Shown here piece after piece: positions 44,777-57,365 of a stretch of 64,000 nucleotides of DNA; position 1 is the stretch's first letter; each line of letters starts with the position of its first letter. The notes below the pieces were generated by a model. It had not been told where the DNA came from and searched no databases. It was given only the letters and a program-made list of their open reading frames with translations. Made by a program: the position numbers and the translations under genes. This DNA is from Streptomyces sp. Je 1-369 (lineage in GTDB: Bacteria > Actinomycetota > Actinomycetes > Streptomycetales > Streptomycetaceae), in NCBI RefSeq assembly GCF_026810505.1, contig NZ_CP101750.1, positions 4,431,254 to 4,495,253 on the forward strand. Direction: 5' to 3'.

Positions 44777-44865
44777 GCCCACAGGTGTGAGCGTGCGTCC
44801 GGGCGTAGGCTCGGACGCAGGTACGAAAGTGCCGTAACGCCACCTCGCTAGTGAAGGAACCTCTG

Positions 44866-45750
44866 ATGGAGCTCGGTCTCGTCGGCCTCGGCAAGATGGG
44901 CGGCAACATGCGCGAGCGCATCCGCCGCGCAGGTCACACCGTCATCGGATACGACCGCAACCCGGATCTCGCGGATGTCCCCAGTCTCGAAGCGCTTGTG
45001 GGCAAGCTCAAGGGCCCGCGCGTGGTGTGGGTGATGGTCCCGGCGGGGGCCGCGACCCAGGCCACCATTGATGAGCTGGGCGAGCTGCTGCAGCCCGGCG
45101 ACATCGTCGTGGACGGCGGCAACTCCCGCTGGACGGACGACGAGAAGCACGCCGAGGAGCTGAAGGCCAAGGGCATCGGCTTTGTCGACTGCGGCGTCTC
45201 CGGCGGCGTCTGGGGCCTGAAGAACGGCTACGCGCTGATGTACGGCGGCGACAAGGACGACGTCGCCAAGGTGCAGCCCGTCTTCGACGCACTGAAGCCG
45301 GAGGGTGACTTCGGCTCCGTCCACGCGGGCAAGGTCGGCGCAGGGCACTTCGCGAAGATGGTCCACAACGGCATCGAGTACGCGATGATGCAGGCCTACG
45401 CCGAGGGCTGGGAGCTCCTGGAGAAGGTCGACTCGGTCACGGACGTCCGTGAGGTCTTCCGCTCGTGGCAGGAGGGCACGGTCATCCGTTCCTGGCTGCT
45501 CGACCTCGCGGTCAACGCGCTGGACGACGACGAGCACCTGGAGAAGCTGCGCGGCTTCGCGCAGGACTCCGGAGAGGGCCGGTGGACGGTCGAGGCCGCC
45601 ATCGACAACGCCGTGCCGCTGCCCGCGATCACGGCCTCGCTCTTCGCGCGGTTCGCCTCGCGGCAGGACGACTCCCCGCAGATGAAGATGATCGCCGCGC
45701 TGCGCAACCAGTTCGGTGGCCACGCGGTGGAGTCCAAGAGCGAGCACTGA
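44866..45750 (+). CDS. gnd: 6-phosphogluconate dehydrogenase, decarboxylating (short form)
   Basis: 294 aa from ATG 44866 with AAGGA 8 nt upstream; a GTG at 44851 is less likely. The NAD(P) motif GLVGLGKMGGNM, DGGNSRW and GVSGGVWG are present, and the substrate Lys lies in HFAKMVHNGIEY. The length of about 300 residues is that of the GntZ/YqeC-type, usually NAD-dependent enzymes. It makes ribulose-5-phosphate. Lying inside the dnaN-recF interval is a known streptomycete arrangement. A possible -10 TAGGCT is at 44806-44811. Confidence 0.93.
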   Translation: MELGLVGLGKMGGNMRERIRRAGHTVIGYDRNPDLADVPSLEALVGKLKGPRVVWVMVPAGAATQATIDELGELLQPGDIVVDGGNSRWTDDEKHAEELKAKGIGFVDCGVSGGVWGLKNGYALMYGGDKDDVAKVQPVFDALKPEGDFGSVHAGKVGAGHFAKMVHNGIEYAMMQAYAEGWELLEKVDSVTDVREVFRSWQEGTVIRSWLLDLAVNALDDDEHLEKLRGFAQDSGEGRWTVEAAIDNAVPLPAITASLFARFASRQDDSPQMKMIAALRNQFGGHAVESKSEH

Positions 45751-45755
45751 TCCAC

Positions 45756-45790
45756 AGCCTGTGCGCGACCTCGGCGGTTGTGCACAGGCT
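45756..45790 (+). terminator. Inverted repeat between gnd and recF
   Basis: AGCCTGTGC (45756-45764) and GCACAGGCT (45782-45790), with a 17-nt loop, lie just after gnd. A weak terminator or attenuator; no T tract. Confidence 0.4.
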
Positions 45791-45830
45791 TCAGTAAGAA
45801 GAAGTAGGCCGGGGGAGGTCGGCGCACACC

Positions 45831-46952
45831 ATGCACGTCACGCATCTGTCGCTGGCCGACTTCCGCTCGTACGCCCGGGTCGAGGTCCCTCTCGATCCGG
45901 GCGTCACCGCGTTCGTGGGGCCCAACGGGCAGGGCAAGACCAACCTCGTCGAAGCCGTCGGCTACCTCGCCACGCTCGGCAGCCACCGGGTCTCCTCGGA
46001 CGCCCCGCTGGTGCGGATGGGCGCCGAGCGCGCCGTCATCAGGGCCCAGATCCGCCAGGGCGAGCGCCAGCAGCTGGTCGAGCTCGAACTCAACCCGGGC
46101 AAGGCCAACCGCGCCCGCATCAACAGGTCCTCGCAGGTCAGACCCCGTGACGTGCTGGGGATCGTCCGTACCGTGCTGTTCGCGCCCGAGGACCTCGCGC
46201 TGATCAAGGGCGACCCCGGTGAGCGGCGCCGTTTCCTCGACGAGCTGATCACCGCGCGCTCGCCGCGCATGGCCGGGGTCCGCTCCGACTACGACCGGGT
46301 CCTGAAGCAGCGCAACACCCTCCTGAAGTCGGCGGCGCTCGCCCGGCGCCACGGCGGCCGCTCCATGGACCTGTCCACCCTCGACGTCTGGGACCAGCAC
46401 CTCGCGCGCGCGGGAGCCGAGCTGCTCGCCCAGCGGCTCGGCCTGATCTCCGCACTGCAGCCGCTGGCCGACAAGGCGTACGAACAGCTGGCGCCCGGCG
46501 GCGGACCGGTCTCCCTGGAGTACAAGCCGTCCGCGCCCGGCGAAGGCCACACGCGCGAGGTGCTCTACGAACAGCTGACCGCCGCCCTCGAAGAGGCCCG
46601 CAAGCAGGAGATCGAGCGCGGGGTCACCCTGGTCGGCCCGCACCGCGACGATCTGCTGCTCAAGCTGGGCCAGCTCCCCGCGAAGGGGTACGCGAGCCAC
46701 GGCGAGTCCTGGTCGTACGCCCTGGCGCTCCGTCTCGCCTCGTACGACCTGCTCAGAGCCGAGGGCAACGAGCCGGTGCTCGTCCTCGACGACGTCTTCG
46801 CGGAGCTCGATGCCCGCCGCAGGGAGCGACTCGCGGAGCTGGTGGCCCCCGGCGAGCAGGTGCTTGTCACCGCCGCCGTGGACGACGACGTGCCGGGCGT
46901 GCTCGCCGGCACGCGGTTCCAGGTGTCGGACGGCGCGGTGGACCGCGTATGA
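45831..46952 (+). CDS. recF: DNA replication and repair protein RecF
   Basis: 373 aa. SMC-like ATPase with Walker [15 protein letters not shown] at the N-terminus. The C-terminal signature is [20 protein letters not shown], and Walker B is [11 protein letters not shown]. RecF loads RecA at gaps with RecO and RecR. Its stop overlaps the dciA ATG (ATGA). Confidence 0.96.
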   Translation: MHVTHLSLADFRSYARVEVPLDPGVTAFVGPNGQGKTNLVEAVGYLATLGSHRVSSDAPLVRMGAERAVIRAQIRQGERQQLVELELNPGKANRARINRSSQVRPRDVLGIVRTVLFAPEDLALIKGDPGERRRFLDELITARSPRMAGVRSDYDRVLKQRNTLLKSAALARRHGGRSMDLSTLDVWDQHLARAGAELLAQRLGLISALQPLADKAYEQLAPGGGPVSLEYKPSAPGEGHTREVLYEQLTAALEEARKQEIERGVTLVGPHRDDLLLKLGQLPAKGYASHGESWSYALALRLASYDLLRAEGNEPVLVLDDVFAELDARRRERLAELVAPGEQVLVTAAVDDDVPGVLAGTRFQVSDGAVDRV

Positions 46953-47527
46953 GCTCCGAAGAGCCCCTCGACGGCCCCTCCGGGGCCGGTTCCGCGGGCA
47001 CCCCGGAAACGCCCGCCCCGAAGACCCCCGAGCCCTCCGGCGTCGACCTCGCCAGGGTGGCCCTGCGGGCCGCGAAGGAACAGGCACGCGCGCGTGGTGA
47101 TGCCGTGCAACAGAAGAAGCAGGCCCGGCGCGGCGGACTGAGGTCCGGCGCGCGCTCCGACGGACGCGACCCGCTGCCGCTCGGCTCCGCGATCAACCGT
47201 CTGATCACCGAGCGCGGCTGGGAGACGCCCGCCGCGGTCGGCGGAGTGATGGGGCGCTGGCCGCAGATCGTCGGCGACGACCTGGCCAACCACTGCGTCC
47301 CCCAGCGGTATGACGAGGACGAGCGCGTCCTGACCGTGCAGTGCGACTCCACCGCATGGGCCACCCAGCTGCGTCTCATGGCCCCACAGCTGGTCGCACG
47401 CCTCAACGAGGACCTCGGACACGGCACCGTACGCCTCATCAAGGTGCTCGGCCCCGGGGGCCCCGCGCAGCGCTTCGGACCCCTGCGCGCACCCGGCAGC
47501 ACGGGCCCCGGCGACACCTACGGCTGA
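46949..47527 (+). CDS. dciA: DUF721 protein, DciA family helicase operator
   Basis: 192 aa. The N-terminal third is a disordered Pro/Ala/Lys-rich tail. The conserved domain is from about [20 protein letters not shown] to LKVLGPGGP (DUF721; KH-like). DciA interacts with the replicative helicase in bacteria that lack DnaC or DnaI and is the actinobacterial gene between recF and gyrB. Start coupled to recF. A DnaB partner is encoded at 4964. Confidence 0.9.
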   Translation: MSSEEPLDGPSGAGSAGTPETPAPKTPEPSGVDLARVALRAAKEQARARGDAVQQKKQARRGGLRSGARSDGRDPLPLGSAINRLITERGWETPAAVGGVMGRWPQIVGDDLANHCVPQRYDEDERVLTVQCDSTAWATQLRLMAPQLVARLNEDLGHGTVRLIKVLGPGGPAQRFGPLRAPGSTGPGDTYG

Positions 47528-47691
47528 GGCCGTCGGCGACCGTAGCTGGCGGTTGACGTCCCGAAGCGCTGAGTGCCGCTGTGAGCGTTCTGGAGCCCGG
47601 GGCCCCATATGGGGAGTCGGCCGAGGCCGGTTCAGGGCGGCACATGAGGACTCAGGTACCGGCAAACCCCCATCACTGTCAGCGCTACCGG

Positions 47692-47697
47692 TAGACT
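47692..47697 (+). promoter_or_regulatory. Possible gyrB promoter -10 element
   Basis: TAGACT in the 289-bp gap between dciA and gyrB, about 120 bp before the gyrB start. No convincing -35; supercoiling-sensitive gyrase promoters are often weak. Nothing else was seen in 47528-47816. Confidence 0.4.
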
Positions 47698-47753
47698 GGA
47701 AGCTAATCCCGCCCCACCTGTGGGACGCACCGAGCAACGCTGACTATCGCTGA

Positions 47754-49862
<2,109 letters not shown>

Positions 49863-49905
49863 GTCGGCCCGTACAAGCCGCACCTCGAAAGGACTCTGAC
49901 CAGCA

Positions 49906-52509
<2,604 letters not shown>

Positions 52510-52527
52510 CGCGAGGAGTGAGTCATC

Positions 52528-53325
52528 GTGAGCGGAGCCACGGGCGCCGGGACGAATCGAACCGGCACCACCGGCACGGACAGTGCCCGTGGCTCCGCCA
52601 CTGATGCACACGACTCCGACGAGTCTCATGGATCCCAGGGGGGGACTGTGACGGACACCCGAGGGCCAGGGACTTCTGGTCAGACTTCCGACCAGTACGA
52701 CAACGCGTACGCGGCGGGCAAGGGCAAAGGCAAGAGCAAGAACAAGGGCAAGCAGGGGGGCGGCGCGGGCGCGGCGGGTGGCGCGGCCGGTGCGGGCAGC
52801 GCGGGCGGGGCGGGTAGCGCGGGCGGGGCACTGCCCGGGGAGCGTCAGCCCCAGCAGCAGTCCTCTCAGCCCTACCACCCGCCGCAGGCGTATCAGCAGG
52901 GCTCCCAGACGGGCTCGATGCGTCGGCCGCGCACGGGGGCGCGCACGACCCCGCGCACGCGCAAGGCGCGTCTGCGGGTGTCCAAGGCCGACCCGTGGTC
53001 GGTGATGAAGGTCAGCTTCCTGCTCTCCATCGCGCTCGGCATCTGCACGATCGTCGCGGCGGCCGTCCTGTGGATGGTCATGGACGCGATGGGCGTCTTC
53101 TCGACGGTCGGCGGCACGATCTCCGAGGCCACCGGCTCGAACGAGTCCAACGGCTTCGACCTGCAGTCCTTCCTGTCGTTGCCGCGCGTCCTGATGTTCA
53201 CGACGATCATCGCGGTTATCGACGTCGTCCTGGCGACCGCTCTGGCGACGCTGGGCGCCTTCATCTACAACCTCTCCGCGGGCTTCGTGGGCGGCGTCGA
53301 GCTGACCCTGGCCGAGGACGAATAG
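52528..53325 (+). CDS. DUF3566 membrane protein (CwsA/Fha-neighbour type)
   Basis: 265 aa from GTG 52528. The first 150 residues are a disordered Gly/Ala/Ser-rich tail. The DUF3566 domain follows (ADPWSVMKVSFLLSIALGIC), with two transmembrane helices (SFLLSIALGICTIVAAAVLW and VLMFTTIIAVIDVVLATALA) and a VGGVELTLAEDE end. The gene lies right after gyrA in Streptomyces and in mycobacteria, and may act in cell-division or envelope assembly, but that is inference. Confidence 0.88.
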   Translation: MSGATGAGTNRTGTTGTDSARGSATDAHDSDESHGSQGGTVTDTRGPGTSGQTSDQYDNAYAAGKGKGKSKNKGKQGGGAGAAGGAAGAGSAGGAGSAGGALPGERQPQQQSSQPYHPPQAYQQGSQTGSMRRPRTGARTTPRTRKARLRVSKADPWSVMKVSFLLSIALGICTIVAAAVLWMVMDAMGVFSTVGGTISEATGSNESNGFDLQSFLSLPRVLMFTTIIAVIDVVLATALATLGAFIYNLSAGFVGGVELTLAEDE

Positions 53326-53355
53326 TCCTCGCTCCCCCGCGCGCGGGTATCGATT

Positions 53356-53384
53356 TTGGGACTGGCCCCGAGGTGCGCTAATCT
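53356..53384 (+). promoter_or_regulatory. Promoter of tRNA-Ile
   Basis: TTGGGA (53356-53361) and TAATCT (53379-53384) with a 17-bp spacer, 36 bp before the tRNA. Confidence 0.7.
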
Positions 53385-53420
53385 TCAGAGGTCAGCGCGC
53401 GGGACATACCGCAGCGCGGC

Positions 53421-53497
53421 GGGGCTATAGCTCAGTTGGTTAGAGCGCATCCCTGATAAGGATGAGGCCACAGGTTCAAATCCTGTTAGCCCCACCA
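53421..53497 (+). tRNA. tRNA-Ile (GAT anticodon)
   Basis: 77 nt including an encoded CCA. The acceptor GGGGCTA pairs with TAGCCCC, and the anticodon loop CTGATAA has GAT at 53455-53457; T-arm GGTTCAAATCC-type. It follows gyrA, a conserved actinobacterial position. A truncated integrase lies beside its 3' end, a usual attachment site. Confidence 0.97.
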
Positions 53498-53500
53498 GCG

Positions 53501-53536
53501 CAAAGACCCCCCACCAATCATGGTGGGGGGTCTTTG
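53501..53536. terminator. Hairpin terminator after tRNA-Ile
   Basis: A perfect 16-bp stem with the loop ATCA, made of CAAAGACCCCCCACCA and its complement, ending in TTTG. Confidence 0.92.
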
Positions 53537-53627
53537 ACATCTACGGCTGACATCAGTGGTGGCCAACGGAACCAGTCCTCGAAGTCCAGCGTCGTGCTTG
53601 ATACGCGCGATTCGTTGGGGAGGCGCT

Positions 53628-53765
53628 GTGGAAGGCGACCCGCCGTGGTGGTTAACCATCGTGATCTCGCTCGGGATGACGGTGGTCCTTGGAGCGATCC
53701 TTCTGACTGGCGTCGCCACCGTGGTTCTAGGGGCGGGCTGGGTCCGGAAGCGGTTCCGTCGCTAG
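53628..53765 (+). CDS. Tiny membrane protein in the integrase relic
   Basis: 45 aa from GTG 53628 with GGGGAGG a few bases upstream. After EGDPPWW comes a hydrophobic segment (LTIVISLGMTVVLGAILLTG and onward) and a basic end (WVRKRFRR). Its stop overlaps the 3' end of the integrase pseudogene on the other strand. Small genes of this type occur next to integrase in actinobacterial integrative elements. Function unknown. Confidence 0.55.
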   Translation: MEGDPPWWLTIVISLGMTVVLGAILLTGVATVVLGAGWVRKRFRR

Positions 53766-54666
53766 CTCCTGTAGGGCGTCAACCGATGAGCGGATCTTCC
53801 AGCAGTAGCGTCCGGCCCCTGTACCCAGTGATCACCGGCAATCTGCCGTTCCAGATCTTGCAGATAGCGGCGCTCCTCCAGGACCCGAGCGCAGAACCCG
53901 GGCAGCGGTAGAGCCGCCTGAGAGGACTCCGTCTTCAAATCCTTGAGGATCAGCTCCCCACGGACCCGTCGCACCTGCTTGACCGGCGTGAACTGGCGGT
54001 AGTCGAAGTCGAAGTCCTGCCAGCGCAGCCCCAGCACTCACTCCGCCGCAGACCCAGGACCAGCACCAGGGCGAACGCGGCGAAGAGCCGGTGGGCCCGA
54101 GCGGACCGCAAGAAGGTGACCGCTTCCTCGGGATTCCACGGCTTGGCCCTCTCCTTGCGGACCTTCGGCATGTCCACCAGCAGCGCCACGTTGCGGGTCA
54201 GGATCTCTTCCTTGATCGCGCGGTTCAACGCGTTCCGGAGGGTGCGCAGCACCTCGAACCGCGTCGCGGCAGGGGCCCCGTCGGCCGCGAGCGCCACCAT
54301 GGAGACCCGCACCTGTGCGGCCGAAAGGCGCGTGAGCGGCTTTTTCCCCAGGTGCGGACAGAGGTAGAGCCGAACCTTGGACTCGTACTTGGAGTAGGTG
54401 TTGAACTCCAGGTTCGGTTCCACGATGTGCTTGATCCAGTACGCGAGCCACTCGCCGAGCGTCCACGCACGCGACGGCACCGGAACGCCGTTGCGCTCCG
54501 GGTCCTGGAGCTTGCCCAACTTCTCGTTGGCCTCGTCCCAGGTCCGGCCGTAGACGTACTTGCGGACCCGGTGGCCGTCCGTGTTGGTCACGTATGCGGC
54601 ACCCTGGTAGCGCCCATCCGACCGCTTAGTGATCGTGCCGCCACCGTTGGGCCGACGCTTCGCCAT
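53762..54666 (-). pseudogene. int: Tyrosine integrase, frameshifted and truncated
   Basis: It starts at ATG 54666 with GGGAGG upstream. The AP2-like arm-binding domain (GGTITKRSDGRYQGAAYVTN), the core-binding domain (TLGEWLAYWIKH) and the start of the catalytic domain (ALVLVLGLRRSE, holding the first catalytic Arg) are visible. About position 54037-54040 a 1-nt deletion shifts the frame; the other frame continues LGLRWQDFDFDYRQF and LKDLKTESSQAALPLP. The end lacks the H-x-x-R and Tyr boxes, finishing in unrelated residues. It is a relic of an element integrated near tRNA-Ile. Confidence 0.85.
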
Positions 54667-54732
54667 CAGGCAGCCTCCCCGATCTGACCGGTGCCGGTGG
54701 TCTCAGCTCTGGCTGTTGTCGGGCGTGGCACA

Positions 54733-54776
54733 CGCAAGAAGACCCCCGGCCTGTGGCGGCCGGGGGTCTTCTTGCG
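54733..54776. terminator. Hairpin terminator upstream of the integrase relic
   Basis: A perfect 19-bp stem (54733-54751 with 54758-54776) with loop TGTGGC, just after the stop of the secreted-protein gene to the right (minus strand). Confidence 0.9.
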
Positions 54777-54815
54777 TTCAGGTTCAGGGCGTAGGCCCCG
54801 GGGGTGTGCCCGGGG

Positions 54816-55145
54816 TTACGGCTCCGGGGCGAGTCCTGGTTCCTGCGCGGTGGCGTCAGTCTCGGCCTCGGTGTCCGTCGTGGGCAGGTGACGGCAGCTG
54901 GGGGACGAGCCATGGGCCTCGGCGCGGATGCGCTGCTTCATCGTCGGGGGCAAGGACCGTTCGTACGCCGCCGACCAGAGAGCCATCGTCGGCGTGGGTG
55001 CGCACACCGTGGCGTTGCGTGCGTTCGTGGTCTCCTGTACGGCCGTGGCGGCCGTCGCCGTCGTGGTGAGCCCCATCGCGGCGAAGAGCGCGAGGAACGC
55101 GGTGACGATCGTGGTCCAGAGCTTCATGGCCTTGTTGCCGGTCAT
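54816..55145 (-). CDS. Small secreted protein of unknown function
   Basis: 109 aa (alternative start at 55127, MKLWTTIV). An N-terminal signal peptide (KLWTTIVTAFLALFAAMGLTT, cleavage near ATAATA) precedes a short polar mature part with Cys residues (VCAPTPTMALW; SCRHLPT) and a Thr/Glu-rich tail. No known domain recognised. A terminator follows it. Confidence 0.65.
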   Translation of the reverse strand: MTGNKAMKLWTTIVTAFLALFAAMGLTTTATAATAVQETTNARNATVCAPTPTMALWSAAYERSLPPTMKQRIRAEAHGSSPSCRHLPTTDTEAETDATAQEPGLAPEP

Positions 55146-55408
55146 TGCCCCTCATTTCGGGTTGGGCGATTTGCGTACTTTCCTCATGATGTGTATGCGC
55201 GGTCGAGAGTGGTGGACCGACGCTCGTGGCGCGTCGATGTTCAGATGAACACCACCCGGATGGCCCCAAGGGCGCCGAGAAGGGGGCAAAGCGGCGAAAG
55301 TCACAGTGGGTGGGGGTCGTCGGCGGAGCTGCGGGGTCCGTTTCTACTGCTCTCCGCAGGGCGGGAGTTGGGGCCCAACCAGGTCACCGATCGATATCGC
55401 TCGGTGTG

Positions 55409-55414
55409 TATAGT
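55409..55414 (+). promoter_or_regulatory. -10 element of the DLW-39 gene
   Basis: TATAGT, 45 bp before the start; no clear -35. The 314-bp stretch 55146-55459 shows no other feature. Confidence 0.4.
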
Positions 55415-55459
55415 CGGGCGCCAGAAGTCCCCTACGTCAAGGAAAGACGAGGTCGCGCG

Positions 55460-55588
55460 GTGAAGAAGCTTCTCCTGGTCGCACTGGCCGCCATCGGCGG
55501 GCTCCTCGTGTACCGCCAGATCCAGGCGGATCGCGCCGAGCAGGATCTGTGGACGGAGGCGACTGACTCCGTGCCCACGGGTTCGTGA
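55460..55588 (+). CDS. DLW-39 family small protein
   Basis: 42 aa from GTG 55460, GACGAGG upstream. A hydrophobic N-terminus (KKLLLVALAAIGGLLVYRQI) is followed by DRAEQDLWTEATDSVPTGS. The D-L-W motif and length match the small actinobacterial proteins named DLW-39, found near gyrA. Probably membrane-anchored; role unknown. Confidence 0.8.
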   Translation: MKKLLLVALAAIGGLLVYRQIQADRAEQDLWTEATDSVPTGS

Positions 55589-55610
55589 GTACCGACACAG
55601 TCACTTCACA

Positions 55611-55640
55611 GGCCCCGGTCGCTTTTGCGGCCGGGGCTTT
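55611..55640 (+). terminator. Hairpin terminator after the DLW-39 gene
   Basis: GCCCCGGTCGC and GCGGCCGGGGC pair around TTTT, with TTT following. Confidence 0.8.
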
Positions 55641-55644
55641 GTGT

Positions 55645-55676
55645 TGTCCGGGTGTCCGGGTGTCCGGGTGTCCGGA
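55645..55676 (+). repeat. Four 8-bp tandem repeats (TGTCCGGG)
   Basis: Three exact copies plus a last one ending GGA, directly after the terminator. They are followed by an AT-rich stretch (55677-55745) unusual for this genome. Confidence 0.85.
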
Positions 55677-55861
55677 TTTCCGGGGTTCTTCTCTTTTTGT
55701 TTGCTTTCGTGAATCAAATGGTTGCGTATGTGAATGATTGCAGTGGTGGGGGCTGGCGCGGTTGCGTCGGTGGACTGTCCGTGGTGGTGTCCGCGCGGCG
55801 TCGGACGGGCAGGACGGTCGGGACGGGTGGGACGGCTGGGGTCGGCGAGGGGTGACGCGCG

Positions 55862-57343
55862 ATGGGGTGGCGGCTGAACGGGTGCCGGGGGACGGCGAGG
55901 CGGGGCCGGGGCCGGGGCCTGGGGATCGGCCTTGAGCCGGGTCGAGCACCTGCGGCCGCGGCGGTGGCTGCCGCGCTGTGCACGGTGGCACTGCTTCCCG
56001 GGGAGGCCGGGGCCGCGGATACGGCCGACCCTTCGTACGCCTTCGCTGAGGCGGCCGAGACCGTCGACGGCGCTACGAGCAACGTCGAAGGGCACCGGCT
56101 GACTCCCGGCAGGACGTACAAAAGCACCCTCCCGCGCGTGGGACAGCGTTTTTACCGTCTGGAGCTGACGGCGGCGGAGAACGCGTACGTCTCGGTGACC
56201 GCCGTCCCGAAGGCCGACACTGCGGTCTCCTACGCCGACGGGGTCGAGGTGTCCGTCCAGGACTCCGACGGCAACAACTGCAGCCCCCTGGATGCGGAAG
56301 AAGCGCGCTTCGGATCTTCCGAGAGCCCGCGTCCGATCACGGCGACGGCGGCACGCAGGGCCGGTCCCGGCGAGAAGAGCTGTACGGGCGCCGGTACGTA
56401 CTACGTGCTCGTCGAGCGGACCAGATCCTCCGGGACCGTCCGGTCGACGACCGCGCAGGAGGACTGGGACCTGGAACTCCACGTGGCGTCAGAACCCGTG
56501 CTGCGGGCGGGAGGTGCGACGGCAACGGCACCGCCACGGGCGTGGCACTCCGCGTCGCCTGTGCCGCCTTCGGGGGAGCGGACGCCGCGTGAGGGCGGCA
56601 CGAGCTTCAACGATGCGCGAGGTCTGGAGAAAGGGGTCTGGGGGACCGGTATAGAGCCCGGAGAGACCCTCTTCTACCGCGTGCCGGTCGACTGGGGGCA
56701 GCAGCTCTCCGTCTCCGCGGAGCTCGGCAGTATGAGCGGGAGCGGGGTCGGGAGCGGGGCGGCGGGGATCGGGCCAGGTCGGGACAGGGGGTACGTCTCG
56801 TCCGCGTTGGTCACGTCGCTGCACAATCCGGTGCGCGCCGAGATCGAGGACACCGACACCGCGTACGACGGCAAGCAGAAGTCGGCGTCCCTGGATCCGC
56901 TGCCGCCGGTCGCGTACGAGAACCGTTTCTCCCTCACCGACGAGGTGGCCGCGATGCGGTTCGCCGGCTGGTATTACGTGTCGGTTCACCTCAGCCCCGA
57001 TGTCGCGGAGAAGTTCGGCAAGGCGCCGCTGGACCTGACGTTGCGGGTGGACGTGGACGGGTCGCCGCGGCCGGGGCCCGCCTATGCGGGAGCGCACCGG
57101 CCCGCCGACGACTTCGGCGTGTCCGAGCGGGACGCGGAGGCCGCGCAACGGGGTGAGACGGCGGGGGCCGTGAACGGCGCCGGGGGAAGCAGCGGCGGGC
57201 GTGACGACGAGCTGATGGCGGTGATCGCGGCCGGGGGGATAGGTACCGGCGTGGTGCTCCTCGGCATTCTCGCGGTGTGGACGCTGGTCGCGCGCCGCAG
57301 GGCGGGGGCGGCCGCGGGGTTCGGACCACCGCAGGAGTGGTGA
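55862..57343 (+). CDS. Secreted protein with C-terminal membrane anchor, unknown function
   Basis: 493 aa, ATG 55862, GAGGGG upstream. A signal-peptide-like N-terminus (APAAAAVAAALCTVALLPGE, cleavage near AGAADT) leads to a large extracellular region with repeated beta-type segments (RLTPGRTYKSTLPRVGQRFY; GIEPGETLFYRVPVDWGQQL), suggesting two related domains. A C-terminal helix (VIAAGGIGTGVVLLGILAVW) anchors it. No enzyme motif seen. It is convergent with the kinase gene 22 bp away. Confidence 0.8.
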   Translation: MGWRLNGCRGTARRGRGRGLGIGLEPGRAPAAAAVAAALCTVALLPGEAGAADTADPSYAFAEAAETVDGATSNVEGHRLTPGRTYKSTLPRVGQRFYRLELTAAENAYVSVTAVPKADTAVSYADGVEVSVQDSDGNNCSPLDAEEARFGSSESPRPITATAARRAGPGEKSCTGAGTYYVLVERTRSSGTVRSTTAQEDWDLELHVASEPVLRAGGATATAPPRAWHSASPVPPSGERTPREGGTSFNDARGLEKGVWGTGIEPGETLFYRVPVDWGQQLSVSAELGSMSGSGVGSGAAGIGPGRDRGYVSSALVTSLHNPVRAEIEDTDTAYDGKQKSASLDPLPPVAYENRFSLTDEVAAMRFAGWYYVSVHLSPDVAEKFGKAPLDLTLRVDVDGSPRPGPAYAGAHRPADDFGVSERDAEAAQRGETAGAVNGAGGSSGGRDDELMAVIAAGGIGTGVVLLGILAVWTLVARRRAGAAAGFGPPQEW

Positions 57344-57365
57344 GCGGACTCGTACGGCCCGGACC

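Noticed and set aside
44795..44818. GCGTCC/GGACGC dyad after dnaN as a terminator
   Set aside because: Six-bp stem with a 12-nt loop, no T tract, and it overlaps a likely -10 of gnd.
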